A DNA stretch of 64,000 nucleotides from SHYQ01 sp041674525 (lineage in GTDB: Bacteria; Chloroflexota; Dehalococcoidia; UBA2979), in NCBI GenBank assembly GCA_041674525.1, contig JBAYVN010000002.1:1-64000 (forward strand), in the 5' to 3' direction. A model generated the notes under the pieces. The model was given only the letters and a program-made list of their open reading frames with translations. It made no database searches and was not told the origin of the DNA. Every line of letters starts with the position of its first letter. The first letter of the stretch is position 1. Shown here one piece after another: positions 17,389 to 26,079 of this stretch. The translations under genes and the position numbers were made by a program.

Positions 17389-18036
17389 CTAGAGCGAGGG
17401 CTGGAGGATCTGCACAATGCCCTCGTCGCAGAGCTCCTTGAAGCGCTGCGCCTCGGCCTCGCTCCCGACAACGGTGTAGTGGATCGGCACGGCGAGGCGC
17501 GGCTTCAGGTCCTCCCGGACCGCGGCGGCGGCTTCCTCGGGCCCCATGGTGTACGTCCCGCCTACCGGGAGCATGACGACATCCGCCCGGATGTTCTTCA
17601 GCTCCGGGATGCGGTCAATGTCGCCGGCGTGGTACAGCCGGCGCCCCGCGACCTCGATCACGTAGCCGACCCAGTTGTTCGAGCGCGGGTGGTACGGCTT
17701 GTCGATGTTGTAGGCGGGCACGACTTCCACGTGCACGCCCTCGATCGTGTGCGTCTCGCCCGGCGCGACCGGGTACTTCTTGTCGTCCGGCACGGGCACC
17801 TGTGCGATGCAGTCGGGCGGACCGACGGCGATCGTCTCGGGCTTGATCACCTTGCGCATGTCGTCCGTGGAGAGGTGGTCACCGTGGGCATGGGTGATGA
17901 ACAGGATGTCGGCCTTCGGGTCGCCGCTGCCCGACAGCCGGAAGGGGTCGATCCAGATCACCTTCCCGTTCGTGATCAGGAAGGTCGACTGCGCCCCCTT
18001 CGTCACTCCGTGGAGCAGATCGCTCGCCTGCGTCAT
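17389..18036 (-). CDS. MBL-fold metal-dependent hydrolase (UlaG-like)
   Basis: 215 residues from ATG 18036, preceded by GGAGGAGGACAGG; an in-frame ATG at 18066 lacks that placement. The metallo-beta-lactamase metal motif is HAHGDHLS at about residue 55. Later ligands are in IEGVHVEVVPAYNIDKPYHP, YHAGDIDRIPEL and the terminal VPIHYTVVGSEAEAQRF. The compact domain with no cap matches UlaG/L-ascorbate-6-phosphate lactonase-like proteins (lactamase_B_2/3). Substrate unknown. It is probably monocistronic, with the palindrome at 17276-17311 as its terminator. Confidence 0.88.
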   Translation of the reverse strand: MTQASDLLHGVTKGAQSTFLITNGKVIWIDPFRLSGSGDPKADILFITHAHGDHLSTDDMRKVIKPETIAVGPPDCIAQVPVPDDKKYPVAPGETHTIEGVHVEVVPAYNIDKPYHPRSNNWVGYVIEVAGRRLYHAGDIDRIPELKNIRADVVMLPVGGTYTMGPEEAAAAVREDLKPRLAVPIHYTVVGSEAEAQRFKELCDEGIVQILQPSL

Positions 18037-18296
18037 CCTGTCCTCCTCCATCCACTCCGCGCGCACGCGAAGTCATGATCACCCGGCGCCCGGGCTCTGC
18101 GAGTGGTGAGCGACGAGGGGCGGGTGCCTCGTCCGTCCGAGGAATCTACACGCTCCCCGGGTGATTCCGCCAGAACGGCGCGGATCGCCCCCTGCCAGTT
18201 GCCCCCGCTCGCGGCGCGTCCGACGCTGTACCCGGAAGCGCCCGCGGGCACGGGGCCCGTGCGCCGGCACTGGCTTCCGGGAACGGGTGGAGGACC

Positions 18297-19040
18297 ATGA
18301 AGCGCCTGGTGGTGTTCGACCTCGACGGCACGTTGGCGGAGAGCAAGTCCTCCCTGGACCCGGAGATGGCGCGCGTGCTGCGCGCGCTGCTCGGCGTGGC
18401 CCACGTCGCGGTCATCTCCGGCGGCGACTGGCCGCAGTTCGAGAGCCAGCTCCTCGCCTCGCTCGAAACGGGCGACCATCTGCGCGCGCTGTCCCTGCTG
18501 CCGACGTGCGGCACCAAGTTCTACGAGTACGACGGTGCCTGGAAGCAGCGGTACGCCGACAACCTCTCGGCCGGCGAGGTCGAGGAGATCGTCGCCGCGC
18601 TCCAGGGGGCGGTGGATGCGGCCGGCGTGGCGCCAGCGCAAACGTGGGGCGAACAGATCGAGAACCGGGACAGCCAGATCACCTTCTCCGCGCTCGGGCA
18701 GCAGGCCCCGCTGGCAGCGAAGAAGGAGTGGGACCCCGACTTCGCGAAGCGCCAGCGGATCAAGGCGCTGCTGGATGCCACGCTCCCCCACTTCTCGGTG
18801 CGCCTCGGCGGCACCACGTCCATCGACGTCACGAAGCCGGGGATCGACAAGGCGTACGGGATCCGCAGGCTGGTCGAGGCGCTCGGGATCACGATCCCGG
18901 AGATGATCTTCGTAGGCGACGCGCTGTTCCCCGGCGGAAACGACTACCCGGCGCGCGAGGCGGGCGTGACGTCGATCCAGGTGGACGGCCCGAAGGAGAC
19001 GAAGCGAGTCGTCGAGACGATCGTCGCCTGCCTCGAGTGA
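18297..19040 (+). CDS. HAD-IIB family hydrolase (phosphomannomutase-like)
   Basis: 247 residues. Motif I is VVFDLDGTLAESKSS (residues 5-19), motif II HVAVISGGDWPQFE, a C2-type cap lies between, and motif IV is IFVGDALFPGGNDYPARE. LGGTTSIDVTKPGIDKAYGI is the basic motif III region characteristic of the type IIB group (phosphomannomutase, sucrose-phosphatase, Cof). Length and cap arrangement fit a eukaryotic-type phosphomannomutase or sugar phosphatase. It is transcribed alone, convergent with the cyclase gene. Confidence 0.87.
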   Translation: MKRLVVFDLDGTLAESKSSLDPEMARVLRALLGVAHVAVISGGDWPQFESQLLASLETGDHLRALSLLPTCGTKFYEYDGAWKQRYADNLSAGEVEEIVAALQGAVDAAGVAPAQTWGEQIENRDSQITFSALGQQAPLAAKKEWDPDFAKRQRIKALLDATLPHFSVRLGGTTSIDVTKPGIDKAYGIRRLVEALGITIPEMIFVGDALFPGGNDYPAREAGVTSIQVDGPKETKRVVETIVACLE

Positions 19041-19080
19041 GCGCCCGGGCTCGAGTGGGTGCCCGGGAGGGGCCGGGCGG

Positions 19081-20025
19081 TCAGAACGTCGCGATCGGGT
19101 TGACGGGCGACCCAGTGCCGCCGAGCACCACCAGCGGCGCGACGGTGAACAGGAACTCGTAGCGCCCCGACTCCGCGCAGACCTGCGAGAGCCGCTCGAA
19201 GTTCGCGTTGTCCAGCAGCGGCATGCCCATGTGCGGGATGGCGATGCGGTGCAGCGGGATCTGCTCGCCGTACTGCTCCTGGTGCGACGCCTCCATGAAG
19301 TCCCATGCCAGCAGCGACGCATTCGTGTCGTACAGGAATTCGAGGGCAGACACGGCCACGCCGGGGGTGTTGAGCGGGTACGCGTGCTCGAAGTCCGGGT
19401 GCGCCGCCCAGAACGGCTCGGCCCCCGATCGCACGAGGACGGCGTCCCCGGCGCGGGGGGTGATGCCGTGCAGGCGTGCAAAGTCGTCCAGGTCCCAGCC
19501 CTCCACCGGCTCGCCGTCCTGCACGTGGCGCTGCTCGCGCATCCGCGGGATGTCGTACAGCACGCCGCGGGTGACGATGCCGTCCCGCCAGTAGTCGACG
19601 GAGTTCGTTTCCGCGCGCTCCGTGGTCACCATCGAGGCAGGGCGGCCGTTGTAGAGCTGGCGTTCGGGGCCCCATTCCTCGCCAGTGAACATGTGGCAGA
19701 GCGCGTCGATGTGCGTGGTGACGAAGCCGTGGTAGTAGACGCCGATGTAGTCCCCACTGCCGCCGGGGTTCACGGACATCTCGAACTGCGCGGGGCGCGT
19801 GTTGCGGCGCGGATCGGGCTGCACCGCGGCGGTCTGCCACGGGTTCGAGCAGGAGATGCTGCGCCCATCCCGCACCAGGGCAGCGGCGGCCCGTCGCACG
19901 TCGGGGGTGATGTGATTCAGCGTGCCCAGCTGGTCGTCCGCGCCCCAGCGCCCCCAGTTGTGGAAGCGCTGGCGGTAGGCCCGGTACTCCTCCACCGTGG
20001 CCGACCGCCGATCGGCGATGCTCAT
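19081..20025 (-). CDS. Cyclase-family protein (PF04199)
   Basis: 314 residues from ATG 20025, behind AGGAAGAGGG; a GTG- or ATG-initiated extension to 20076 adds only 17 residues. The N-terminal FHNWGRWGADDQLGTLNHIT and the metal-binding region YYHGFVTTHIDALCHMF are diagnostic of the kynurenine-formamidase/cyclase family, in which HxxTHxDxxxH ligates the metal. GDAVLVRSGAEPFW and HIALPHMG-type sequence near the C-terminus fit as well. It shares length and layout with the protein at 57975-58919, so the two are paralogues. It is the last gene of a three-gene minus-strand group with the isocitrate-lyase-family enzyme and alpha/beta hydrolase. Likely a hydrolase of cyclic amides, esters or lactones. 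Confidence 0.88.
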   Translation of the reverse strand: MSIADRRSATVEEYRAYRQRFHNWGRWGADDQLGTLNHITPDVRRAAAALVRDGRSISCSNPWQTAAVQPDPRRNTRPAQFEMSVNPGGSGDYIGVYYHGFVTTHIDALCHMFTGEEWGPERQLYNGRPASMVTTERAETNSVDYWRDGIVTRGVLYDIPRMREQRHVQDGEPVEGWDLDDFARLHGITPRAGDAVLVRSGAEPFWAAHPDFEHAYPLNTPGVAVSALEFLYDTNASLLAWDFMEASHQEQYGEQIPLHRIAIPHMGMPLLDNANFERLSQVCAESGRYEFLFTVAPLVVLGGTGSPVNPIATF

Positions 20026-20072
20026 CGTGCCCTCTTCCTGTTCCGGTGCGTGCCGCGAGTATCGCCGCGTTG

Positions 20073-20945
20073 TCAATCCGTCGCGTAGCGCCGCTCCAGG
20101 GCGTCGTAGCGCGACTTGTCGACGAGCCGCTGCCGCTCCTCGAACGTGGCGATGTCGTCGAGGACGCCCTCGATCGATCCGGTGCGGCGAATGTGGCCGA
20201 GCACGCGCTGCATCCCCGTCACTGCCGCCTGCAACGCCGCGTTGGCGTAGAGCACCATCGCGTAGCCCACATCCGCCAGCTCCGCCTGCCCGAGGATCGG
20301 CGTGTTCCCGCCGTACACCAGGTTCAGCAGCACCGGCGCGCCGGTGCGGGCGGGAATCGCGCGGACCTCCTCGGGAGTGCGGGGGCCCTCCACGAACAGG
20401 CAGTCCGCACCGGCCTCCCGCGCGCGGTGGGCGCGGTCGAGGGCGTCCTCGAACCCCGTGCAGGCGATGGCGTCCGTGCGCGCCATGATCAGCGTGTCAG
20501 CGCTGGCCCGGGCGTCCACGGCGGCGCGGATCTTCGCCACGAACTCCGCGGTCGAGACGACCTCCTTGCCCTCGAAGTGGCCGCACCGCTTGGGGAAGAC
20601 CTGGTCCTCCAGCTGGATGCACGTTGCGCCCGCGCGCTCCAGCGTCCGTACGGCATAGCCGACGTTGACGGCGTTGCCGAAGCCGGTGTCCGCGTCAACG
20701 ATGATCGGGAGCCGGGTCGCCTCGCGGATCGCGGCGACGTGGTCAGCCAGCTGCGTCAGGCTGACGAAACTCAGGTCCGGCAGGCCGAGGTACATGTTCG
20801 TCACACCCGCGCCGGTGACGTATAGCGCCTCGTAGCCCAGGTCCTCGGCGATGCGCGCGGTGAGCGCGTTCGCGCAGCCCGGGACGAGGAGCGCGTCGCG
20901 CCGGGCGATGCGCGTGCGGAGCGACCCGCCGAGCGACTCCACCAT
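20073..20945 (-). CDS. Isocitrate lyase/PEP mutase-family enzyme
   Basis: 290 residues from ATG 20945, eight bases after GGGAGG. The TIM-barrel family is shown by LLVPGCANALTARIAEDLGY, PIIVDADTGFGNAVNV (metal-binding Asp-x-Asp) and CIQLEDQVFPKRCGHFEGKE, which contains the catalytic KRCGH loop (KKCGH in most relatives). MARTDAIACTGFEDALDRA is also typical. Size fits 2-methylisocitrate lyase, oxaloacetate decarboxylase or carboxyphosphonoenolpyruvate mutase rather than the longer isocitrate lyase. Presence of the Cys loop favours a lyase. No prpC or prpD gene is nearby, so a methylcitrate-cycle role is not supported by context. Confidence 0.88.
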   Translation of the reverse strand: MVESLGGSLRTRIARRDALLVPGCANALTARIAEDLGYEALYVTGAGVTNMYLGLPDLSFVSLTQLADHVAAIREATRLPIIVDADTGFGNAVNVGYAVRTLERAGATCIQLEDQVFPKRCGHFEGKEVVSTAEFVAKIRAAVDARASADTLIMARTDAIACTGFEDALDRAHRAREAGADCLFVEGPRTPEEVRAIPARTGAPVLLNLVYGGNTPILGQAELADVGYAMVLYANAALQAAVTGMQRVLGHIRRTGSIEGVLDDIATFEERQRLVDKSRYDALERRYATD

Positions 20946-21010
20946 CAGTGCACCTCCCTCGTACCCGCCACCATCGCCAGCACGTTCACGGCAAGCGCCT
21001 TCGTGGGCGG

Positions 21011-21787
21011 TCACGCCGGGCGCGGGGAGAGGTGCGCGGACAGGAATGCCCCCACGTGTGCGTTGAACGCCCCGGGGTCCTCGAAGTACACGGAGTGCCC
21101 GGCGTCCGGGACCTCCGCGTACTGCGCGCCGGGAACGATGGCCGCGGTCATGCGCATGATCTCCGGCGGCACCAGCGGGTCGACGCCACCGACGAGGAAC
21201 AGCGACGGCACGCGCAGCGCGGCCACCTGGTCCTTGGTGGGCACGCCGGGGGCGGCAGCGATCGCATCCGCGTTGCGCGGCGGGTTGAGACCCAGCACCT
21301 GCTGGTACAGGAACGTCCCCGCGGGATGCTCGCGCTGGAACCGCGGGCCGAGGCCGCCTCGCGCGGGCGGCTCGGGCAGGCTCGCCCGCAGCTCCGCGGA
21401 CCGCTCTGAGGCGGCGGGCCAGTCGAAGAAGCCCCACGTGTCGCACATCGCCAGCGCGGTCACGCGGGCGGGGTGGCGCACGGCGAAGCCGATCGCGGTG
21501 CGCCCGCCCATGGACTGCGCGACGAGCGCCGTGCGCTCGATTCCGAGGCGGTCGAGCAGGGCCTCCAGGTCATCGACGTAGCGCGCCGATCCTTCCTCGC
21601 GCGGGTCGGTGGAGCGCCCGAAGCCACGGTGATCGATGGTGATGCAGCGATACCGCTGGCCGAACACGGGGATCTGCTGCCACCACGAGATGTGGTTGCC
21701 GCCCGCGCCATGCAGGAACGTCACCACGGGACCCTCGCCGGTGGACTCGTAGTACAGGTCAATGCCGTTGATTTGCTCGATGGGCAT
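21011..21787 (-). CDS. Alpha/beta hydrolase
   Basis: 258 residues from ATG 21787 with CGGAGC upstream; the open frame extends to 21826 without a better start. Motifs: VVTFLHGAGGNHISWWQQ, DHRGFGRSTDP, nucleophile elbow ALVAQSMGGRTAIGF, and C-terminal PDAGHSVYFEDPGAFNAH containing the catalytic His. Related to 3-oxoadipate enol-lactonase and meta-cleavage hydrolases. It is the first gene of the group hydrolase / ICL-family enzyme / cyclase, with 65-base and 47-base gaps. Confidence 0.87.
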   Translation of the reverse strand: MPIEQINGIDLYYESTGEGPVVTFLHGAGGNHISWWQQIPVFGQRYRCITIDHRGFGRSTDPREEGSARYVDDLEALLDRLGIERTALVAQSMGGRTAIGFAVRHPARVTALAMCDTWGFFDWPAASERSAELRASLPEPPARGGLGPRFQREHPAGTFLYQQVLGLNPPRNADAIAAAPGVPTKDQVAALRVPSLFLVGGVDPLVPPEIMRMTAAIVPGAQYAEVPDAGHSVYFEDPGAFNAHVGAFLSAHLSPRPA

Positions 21788-21908
21788 GCAGCGCTCCGTT
21801 CGCGATCCTCGCGTGCATTCTGCCACCGCGTGGCTACTCCAGCGGCGCCACGAGCTAGCGCACGCTCCCCGCGGCGGTTCCGCGAACGCCGCAGTCCCGG
21901 GGAGGCAG

Positions 21909-21982
21909 GTCGCGAGAGACCGGGTCGCGAGAGACTGGGTCGCGAGAGACTGGGTCGCGAAAGACTGGGTCGCGGGACACGG
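21909..21982. repeat. 15-bp tandem repeat, about five copies
   Basis: The unit GTCGCGAGAGACTGG repeats at 21909, 21924, 21939, 21954 and 21969 with one or a few substitutions per copy. It lies upstream of the alpha/beta hydrolase gene and abuts a terminator hairpin. It is a small minisatellite with no spacer structure, so it is not a CRISPR array. Confidence 0.85.
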
Positions 21983-22009
21983 AGAAGCCCGCCGAATGGC
22001 GGGCTTCTC
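21982..22009. terminator. Hairpin terminator after the MaoC-type pair
   Basis: A 12-bp perfect stem GAGAAGCCCGCC with loop GAAT, 38 bases past the stop of the minus-strand gene at 22048. It probably ends the two-gene MaoC-type transcript before the alpha/beta hydrolase gene. No T-tract. Confidence 0.7.
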
Positions 22010-22047
22010 TCATCGGCCAGCGGTCGCGCGAACGCGCCGCCGGGACG

Positions 22048-22599
22048 CTACTGGCAGACGACGGTCGCCTTGCCCTCGAGGTCCCACATCGGCGTGGTGG
22101 TCGGGTACTTGGTGGACGGCAGCGCCACGATGACGGTGCCGGTCATGCCCACGCGGCGAGGCGTGTGCGACAGCATCGTCAGCTCGACGAAGTTCAGGCC
22201 GTTCTCCTGCCACTTCTTCGTGATCTTCCCACCGACGTGGATGATGTCACCCGACAGGTGGAAGTTGGTGATGCGGAAGGTGGCGGACCGTACGCGGCCG
22301 TAGATGCCCATCCAGTCCGAGATCACGCGCTCCCACAGCATCAGGCAGGAGTTGTTCTGGAGGAACATGCGCTCGGCGTTGTTGGCCTGGGCGACGCGGT
22401 CGTTGTGGTGCAGGCCGGGGTAGTTCCGGGTGGCGCCCACGAACATGATCATGCGCTGGACGGTCAGGTTGAAGTCGACGGTCGGGATCTCGTCGTCGAC
22501 GTTGACGCCCTCGAAGTAGACCTGGGGCGGAATCGGGTACTGGACCGTGTTGTTGTCGTTCCCGTAGAACGTGGGCATTTGCGCGGGGTTACGTGGCAT
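22048..22599 (-). CDS. MaoC-like hotdog dehydratase, C-terminal-type subunit
   Basis: 183 residues. MIMFVGATRNYPGLHHNDRVAQ occupies the place of the hydratase-2 motif (SGDxNPxH) in R-specific enoyl hydratases; the His is kept, while the Asp position appears to be Asn. FHLSGDIIHVGGKITKKW and the final WDLEGKATVV are usual closing strands of MaoC/acyl-dehydratase domains. It is preceded 56 bases upstream by another hotdog protein, resembling the two-gene (R)-hydroxyacyl dehydratases of actinobacteria such as HadAB. It probably hydrates or dehydrates an acyl-CoA, but the altered motif leaves activity open. Confidence 0.72.
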   Translation of the reverse strand: MPRNPAQMPTFYGNDNNTVQYPIPPQVYFEGVNVDDEIPTVDFNLTVQRMIMFVGATRNYPGLHHNDRVAQANNAERMFLQNNSCLMLWERVISDWMGIYGRVRSATFRITNFHLSGDIIHVGGKITKKWQENGLNFVELTMLSHTPRRVGMTGTVIVALPSTKYPTTTPMWDLEGKATVVCQ

Positions 22600-22655
22600 G
22601 TGCGTTCTCCTTCAGCGTTGATCGAGAGGGATGCGGGTTGCGATCGTCCGGCTCG

Positions 22656-23288
22656 CTATGAGCCGGGCTCGTCAACCACGCCCTCCTTGCGCACGAAGGA
22701 GTAGGTCCCCTGCGTCGCGCGGGCGACGATCTGGCCGAACTGGTTGAAGTAACTGGTGTCGTAGCCAATGAACGCGCCGATGCCGACGCGCGTCTCGCGC
22801 GGCGTGACGTGGTGCAGTACGCGACCCATGGTGGTGAGCCGGTCGCCCAGGCACACGGGCTCGAAGAACTCGATCGTCATGTCCGTGAAGAAGCCGGCGT
22901 TGGTCGGCGGCACCGGCGGACCGCCTGCGGACGGCTGGCGGTTGGCCAGCTGGGACTGGAAGTCCATGTCCACGTCCAGCGGGAAGCGCGTCGGCTGGCC
23001 CGGGCGCCAGTTGCCCCCGTAGGTGGGGACTTCCTTGACCATGGCCCAGGGCACCACCTGGCTGCGGTAGCCGGCCATGCGGGCGACTTCCTCGTCCCAG
23101 TAGAGCGGGTTGCCGATCTCGGCCGGTTCGCAGTAGCGCGAGAGCATCACCTTATCGACGCGCTCGTCGGCGACCATGATGATGCCGCCGGAGTAGTCCT
23201 CGCCGATGTGCTTCGCGGTGTCTTCCCAGGTGACGTTCGGGTCGCCCCGCATCGGGCGCGCCGCTGGTGGTGTCTGTTCGGTTGTCAT
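22656..23288 (-). CDS. MaoC N-terminal/FAS1-like dehydratase-domain protein
   Basis: 210 residues from ATG 23288, eight bases after GAAGGA; the open frame continues upstream without family similarity. RYCEPAEIGNPLYWDEEVAR then MAGYRSQVVPWAMV is the pattern of the MaoC-N (FAS1_DH) hotdog domain, and FFEPVCLGDRLTTMGRVLHH matches its beta-sheet core. The partner at 22048-22599 should complete a heterodimeric double-hotdog enzyme acting on acyl-CoA in fatty-acid, sterol or aromatic side-chain degradation. The 321-base gap upstream (23289-23609) holds a modest stem (GGGCCGG/CCGGCCC at 23568-23588) and nothing else I can identify. Confidence 0.78.
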   Translation of the reverse strand: MTTEQTPPAARPMRGDPNVTWEDTAKHIGEDYSGGIIMVADERVDKVMLSRYCEPAEIGNPLYWDEEVARMAGYRSQVVPWAMVKEVPTYGGNWRPGQPTRFPLDVDMDFQSQLANRQPSAGGPPVPPTNAGFFTDMTIEFFEPVCLGDRLTTMGRVLHHVTPRETRVGIGAFIGYDTSYFNQFGQIVARATQGTYSFVRKEGVVDEPGS

Positions 23289-23609
23289 TCTTACGTCCTT
23301 CGTGCGTGCTCTCTGGCTGCGGAACTGCTCGGCTCTCGGCTCTCGGTCGCTCCTTACGCTCTCGCGATCGCTCCGCCCGCATGGTAGCGGCGCCGCGACG
23401 CTCCTGCCTGTCTCTCCCGGCCCGGCGCCGGGGATGTGCCGCGAGGTCAATCGGTCCGGCATCCACAGCGCGGGGGGCCACCCTCACCCGCCGGAAAGGC
23501 CGGCGCGCGCACTGATACCACATCCTCACGCGCCGTGCCAGCGAAGCACCCCGGGGCAGGCGGGCAGGGGCCGGACCATGCCCGGCCCGGCGAGCCGCCT
23601 CGGCGCGGG

Positions 23610-24305
23610 TCAGGCGCGGTCGACGAAGCGGTAGCCCACGCCCGGCTCCGTCAGGAGGTGCCGCGGGCGCTGGGGATCCGGCTCGATCTTCTTGCGGAGG
23701 CGTGCGACGTAGACGTGGAGGTAATGGTTCTCGTCACCGTACTCCGGCCCCCAGACCTCGCGCAGGAGGGCGCGGTCGGTCAGCACGCGGTCGCGATGCG
23801 TGACGAACGCCTTCAGCAGGTCGTATTCGGTGGGCGTCAGGTGCACCTCCTCGGCGCCGATGGTGACGCGCCGCCGCTCCAGGTCCACCGTCAGGTCGCC
23901 GCTGCTCCAGCGCGCCTCGCTCCCGCTGCGCGGCGACGCCACGTGGCGGATGGCCACGCGGATGCGCGCGAGGAGCTCCTCCACCCCGAACGGCTTCGAG
24001 ACGTAATCGTCCGCCCCGGCGTCCAGGGCCGCGACGCGATCGCGCTCCGCCTCGCGCGCGGACAGCACGATGATCGGGAGGCTGGAATGCTCACGCACGG
24101 CGCGGATGAAGTCCACGCCGTCCATGTCGGGGAGGTTCAGGTCCAGCACCACCAGGTCGGGATGGCGGCTGCCGAGTTGGTCGAGGCCGCCGACCGCGGT
24201 CTCTGAGGTAAACACCTCGTACCCGCGCGCCTCCAGGTTGCGGCGCAGCAGCCGGAGCATCTGCGGCTCGTCATCGACCACCAGCAGGCGCGCACCGGTG
24301 CTCAT
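23610..24305 (-). CDS. KdpE-like OmpR-family response regulator
   Basis: 231 residues. The receiver domain has DDE at 11-13, phospho-acceptor Asp55 in LVVLDLNLPDMDG and Lys104 in YVSKPFG. The C-terminal winged helix (about 135-229) contains LTPTEYDLLKAFVTH, LLREVWGPEYGDENHYLHVY and LLTEPGVGYRF, the typical KdpE/PhoB wording. It begins 9 bases after the kinase gene and is its partner. KdpE normally activates the K+ uptake operon kdpFABC; that operon is not in the window, so the target is unproven and no gene symbol is given. Confidence 0.92.
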   Translation of the reverse strand: MSTGARLLVVDDEPQMLRLLRRNLEARGYEVFTSETAVGGLDQLGSRHPDLVVLDLNLPDMDGVDFIRAVREHSSLPIIVLSAREAERDRVAALDAGADDYVSKPFGVEELLARIRVAIRHVASPRSGSEARWSSGDLTVDLERRRVTIGAEEVHLTPTEYDLLKAFVTHRDRVLTDRALLREVWGPEYGDENHYLHVYVARLRKKIEPDPQRPRHLLTEPGVGYRFVDRA

Positions 24306-24314
24306 GCGCGCACC

Positions 24315-25892
24315 CTACGCCTCGGTCCGCGGCGGGACCATGCCGGCGGGCCGGGGGAGCGTGACCACGAACCGCGCGCCGCCGCCGGGGGCGTTGGAGG
24401 CGGCGATCGTGCCACCATGTGCCGCCACCAGGGCGTGCGCCACCGCCAGTCCCAGCCCCGTGCCGCGCTGGTCCCGCAGGCCGCGCTCCCGGGCGAACGG
24501 CTCGAAGAGGTGCGGAAGCACGTCCGCGGGGATCCCGGGCCCGTCATCCGCGACGGTGATGCGCAGGTCCCCCCCCGCGTCCTCCACCCGGACGTCGATC
24601 GCGGTCTCGGGGGGCGTGTGCCGGCAGGCGTTCTCCACGAGGTTCGCCACGACCTCGCCGATCGCCACGGGGTCCAGCACCGCGGACGAGAGGTCGTTGG
24701 CCGCGTGGAGGACGATGCGCCTGCCGGGGAGTGCATCGCGAAGGCGGGCCACCGTGGCCGCGACCACGTCCGCAGGGTCGTGCCACTCCCGGGTCAGCGC
24801 GAGCGTCCCCGACTCGATGCGCGAGAGGTCCAGCAGGTGGCGCACCATCTGGTCCAGCCGGTGCGCCTCGCCGGTGATCGCGTCGATGAACTCGCGGCGT
24901 TCCTCGGTCTTCCAGTCGATGTCGGAGCGGAGGCTGTCCGCGGCGGCGACGATCGCGGCGAGCGGGGTGCGCAGATCGTGCGAGACGGTGTTCAGCAGGA
25001 TCGTCCGCAGCTCGTCCGCGCGGCGCAGGGCCTCCACCTCCGTCGCCTCGTGGCGCAGGCGGTCGCGCTCCACGGCCTCGGCCACCTCGTCCGCGGTGGC
25101 GGAGAGGAGGCGCTGGGTGATCGCATCCAGCGGGGGGCCCCCCGGGGGCAGCGCCACCGTCACCCAGCCGGCACCGTCCGTGCCGATGCGGACGTGGTAC
25201 ACGTCGAACCGCCCCGGCTGGCGGTGGCGCAGGCCGGTCCGGGTGCTGATCCACCGCCGCGGGCGGAAGCCGTTGGCGGCATCCTCCGCGCTCGCCAGGA
25301 TGCGCCCCTCGCCGTAGCGCCCCAGCCCGCGCACGTAGCGGAGCGCTTCCTGGTCGCCGGACGAGGCGACGAGGGGCTCCGGGTCGCGAGACACGCTGAT
25401 CGTCACGGCGGTCGCGCCCACCGCATTGGTGAGCACCGCCGCCGTCTCCTGCAGCCCTCCGGCCAGGGACTCGCCCGCCATGACGTGCGCGACGCGATAG
25501 AGCACCGAGGCGGCGCGCTCGTTGAGGCGAGCCTCGTCCGTGCGCCGCCGCACCAGCGTGGCGAGCTGCGCCGTGACCAAGCCGGTGAGCAGGAGCACCG
25601 ACAGCGTGATCCACTCGACGGGGTCGGCCACGGTGACCGTGTAGTACGGCACCACGAAGAGCAGGTCGAACGCCAAGAACGAGGCCACGGCGGCCGTCAC
25701 CGCTGCGGCACGCCCGGCGACGATCGCCACCACCAGCACCGCCGCGATATAGAGGACGGAGAGCCCGGCCACGGGCGTGTACGGCCGGGCAAGCGCGATC
25801 GCACCCGAGACCGCGCCGACGACGGCGAGCGCGAGACCGGTGCGCACCCACGGCTCGTTCCAGACGCGCGCGAGGCCACCGGGTGTCCGCAT
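24315..25892 (-). CDS. KdpD-like sensor histidine kinase lacking the N-terminal KdpD/Usp domains
   Basis: 525 residues. Four closely spaced membrane segments (about 15-110; LALAVVGAVSGAIALARPY, LYIAAVLVVAIVAG, SFLAFDLLFVVPYYTVTVA) form a DUF4118 module as in KdpD. A GAF-like region (about 140-270) follows, then HisKA TVSHDLRTPLAAIVAAADSL and HATPase_c with NLVENACRHTPPE, DDGPGIPADVLPHLFEPFAR and GTGLGLAVAHALVAAHGGT. Full KdpD has about 400 additional N-terminal residues (KdpD and Usp domains) that are absent here. Such short forms are common in high-GC bacteria and sense unknown signals. Paired with the regulator 9 bases downstream. Confidence 0.9.
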   Translation of the reverse strand: MRTPGGLARVWNEPWVRTGLALAVVGAVSGAIALARPYTPVAGLSVLYIAAVLVVAIVAGRAAAVTAAVASFLAFDLLFVVPYYTVTVADPVEWITLSVLLLTGLVTAQLATLVRRRTDEARLNERAASVLYRVAHVMAGESLAGGLQETAAVLTNAVGATAVTISVSRDPEPLVASSGDQEALRYVRGLGRYGEGRILASAEDAANGFRPRRWISTRTGLRHRQPGRFDVYHVRIGTDGAGWVTVALPPGGPPLDAITQRLLSATADEVAEAVERDRLRHEATEVEALRRADELRTILLNTVSHDLRTPLAAIVAAADSLRSDIDWKTEERREFIDAITGEAHRLDQMVRHLLDLSRIESGTLALTREWHDPADVVAATVARLRDALPGRRIVLHAANDLSSAVLDPVAIGEVVANLVENACRHTPPETAIDVRVEDAGGDLRITVADDGPGIPADVLPHLFEPFARERGLRDQRGTGLGLAVAHALVAAHGGTIAASNAPGGGARFVVTLPRPAGMVPPRTEA

Positions 25893-26079
25893 CCTTCCAT
25901 GATGCGCCTGTGCGTCTTAACGGGGCGAGGGACCCGTCCCAACAGCCCGAGGGCGCGCACGTCCAAACGTACGAACGGTCCGGGATTTGTGTACCATCGG
26001 TGCCGGCGAAGATTCGCCGAGATTAAGTAGGTCACGCGCACCAAGGACGGGTCAGCCGGCCGTCAGAAGGTCCAGAGGT

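Noticed and set aside
20073..20945. Methylcitrate-cycle prpB
   Set aside because: Size and motifs allow it, but no prpC, prpD or propionyl-CoA gene is nearby, so the specific name is not justified.
21909..21982. Possible CRISPR array or att site
   Set aside because: Contiguous 15-bp tandem repeats without spacers; no integrase or mobile gene nearby.
23610..25892. Complete Kdp potassium-uptake locus
   Set aside because: Only the two-component pair is present; no kdpF, A, B or C reading frame lies on either side.
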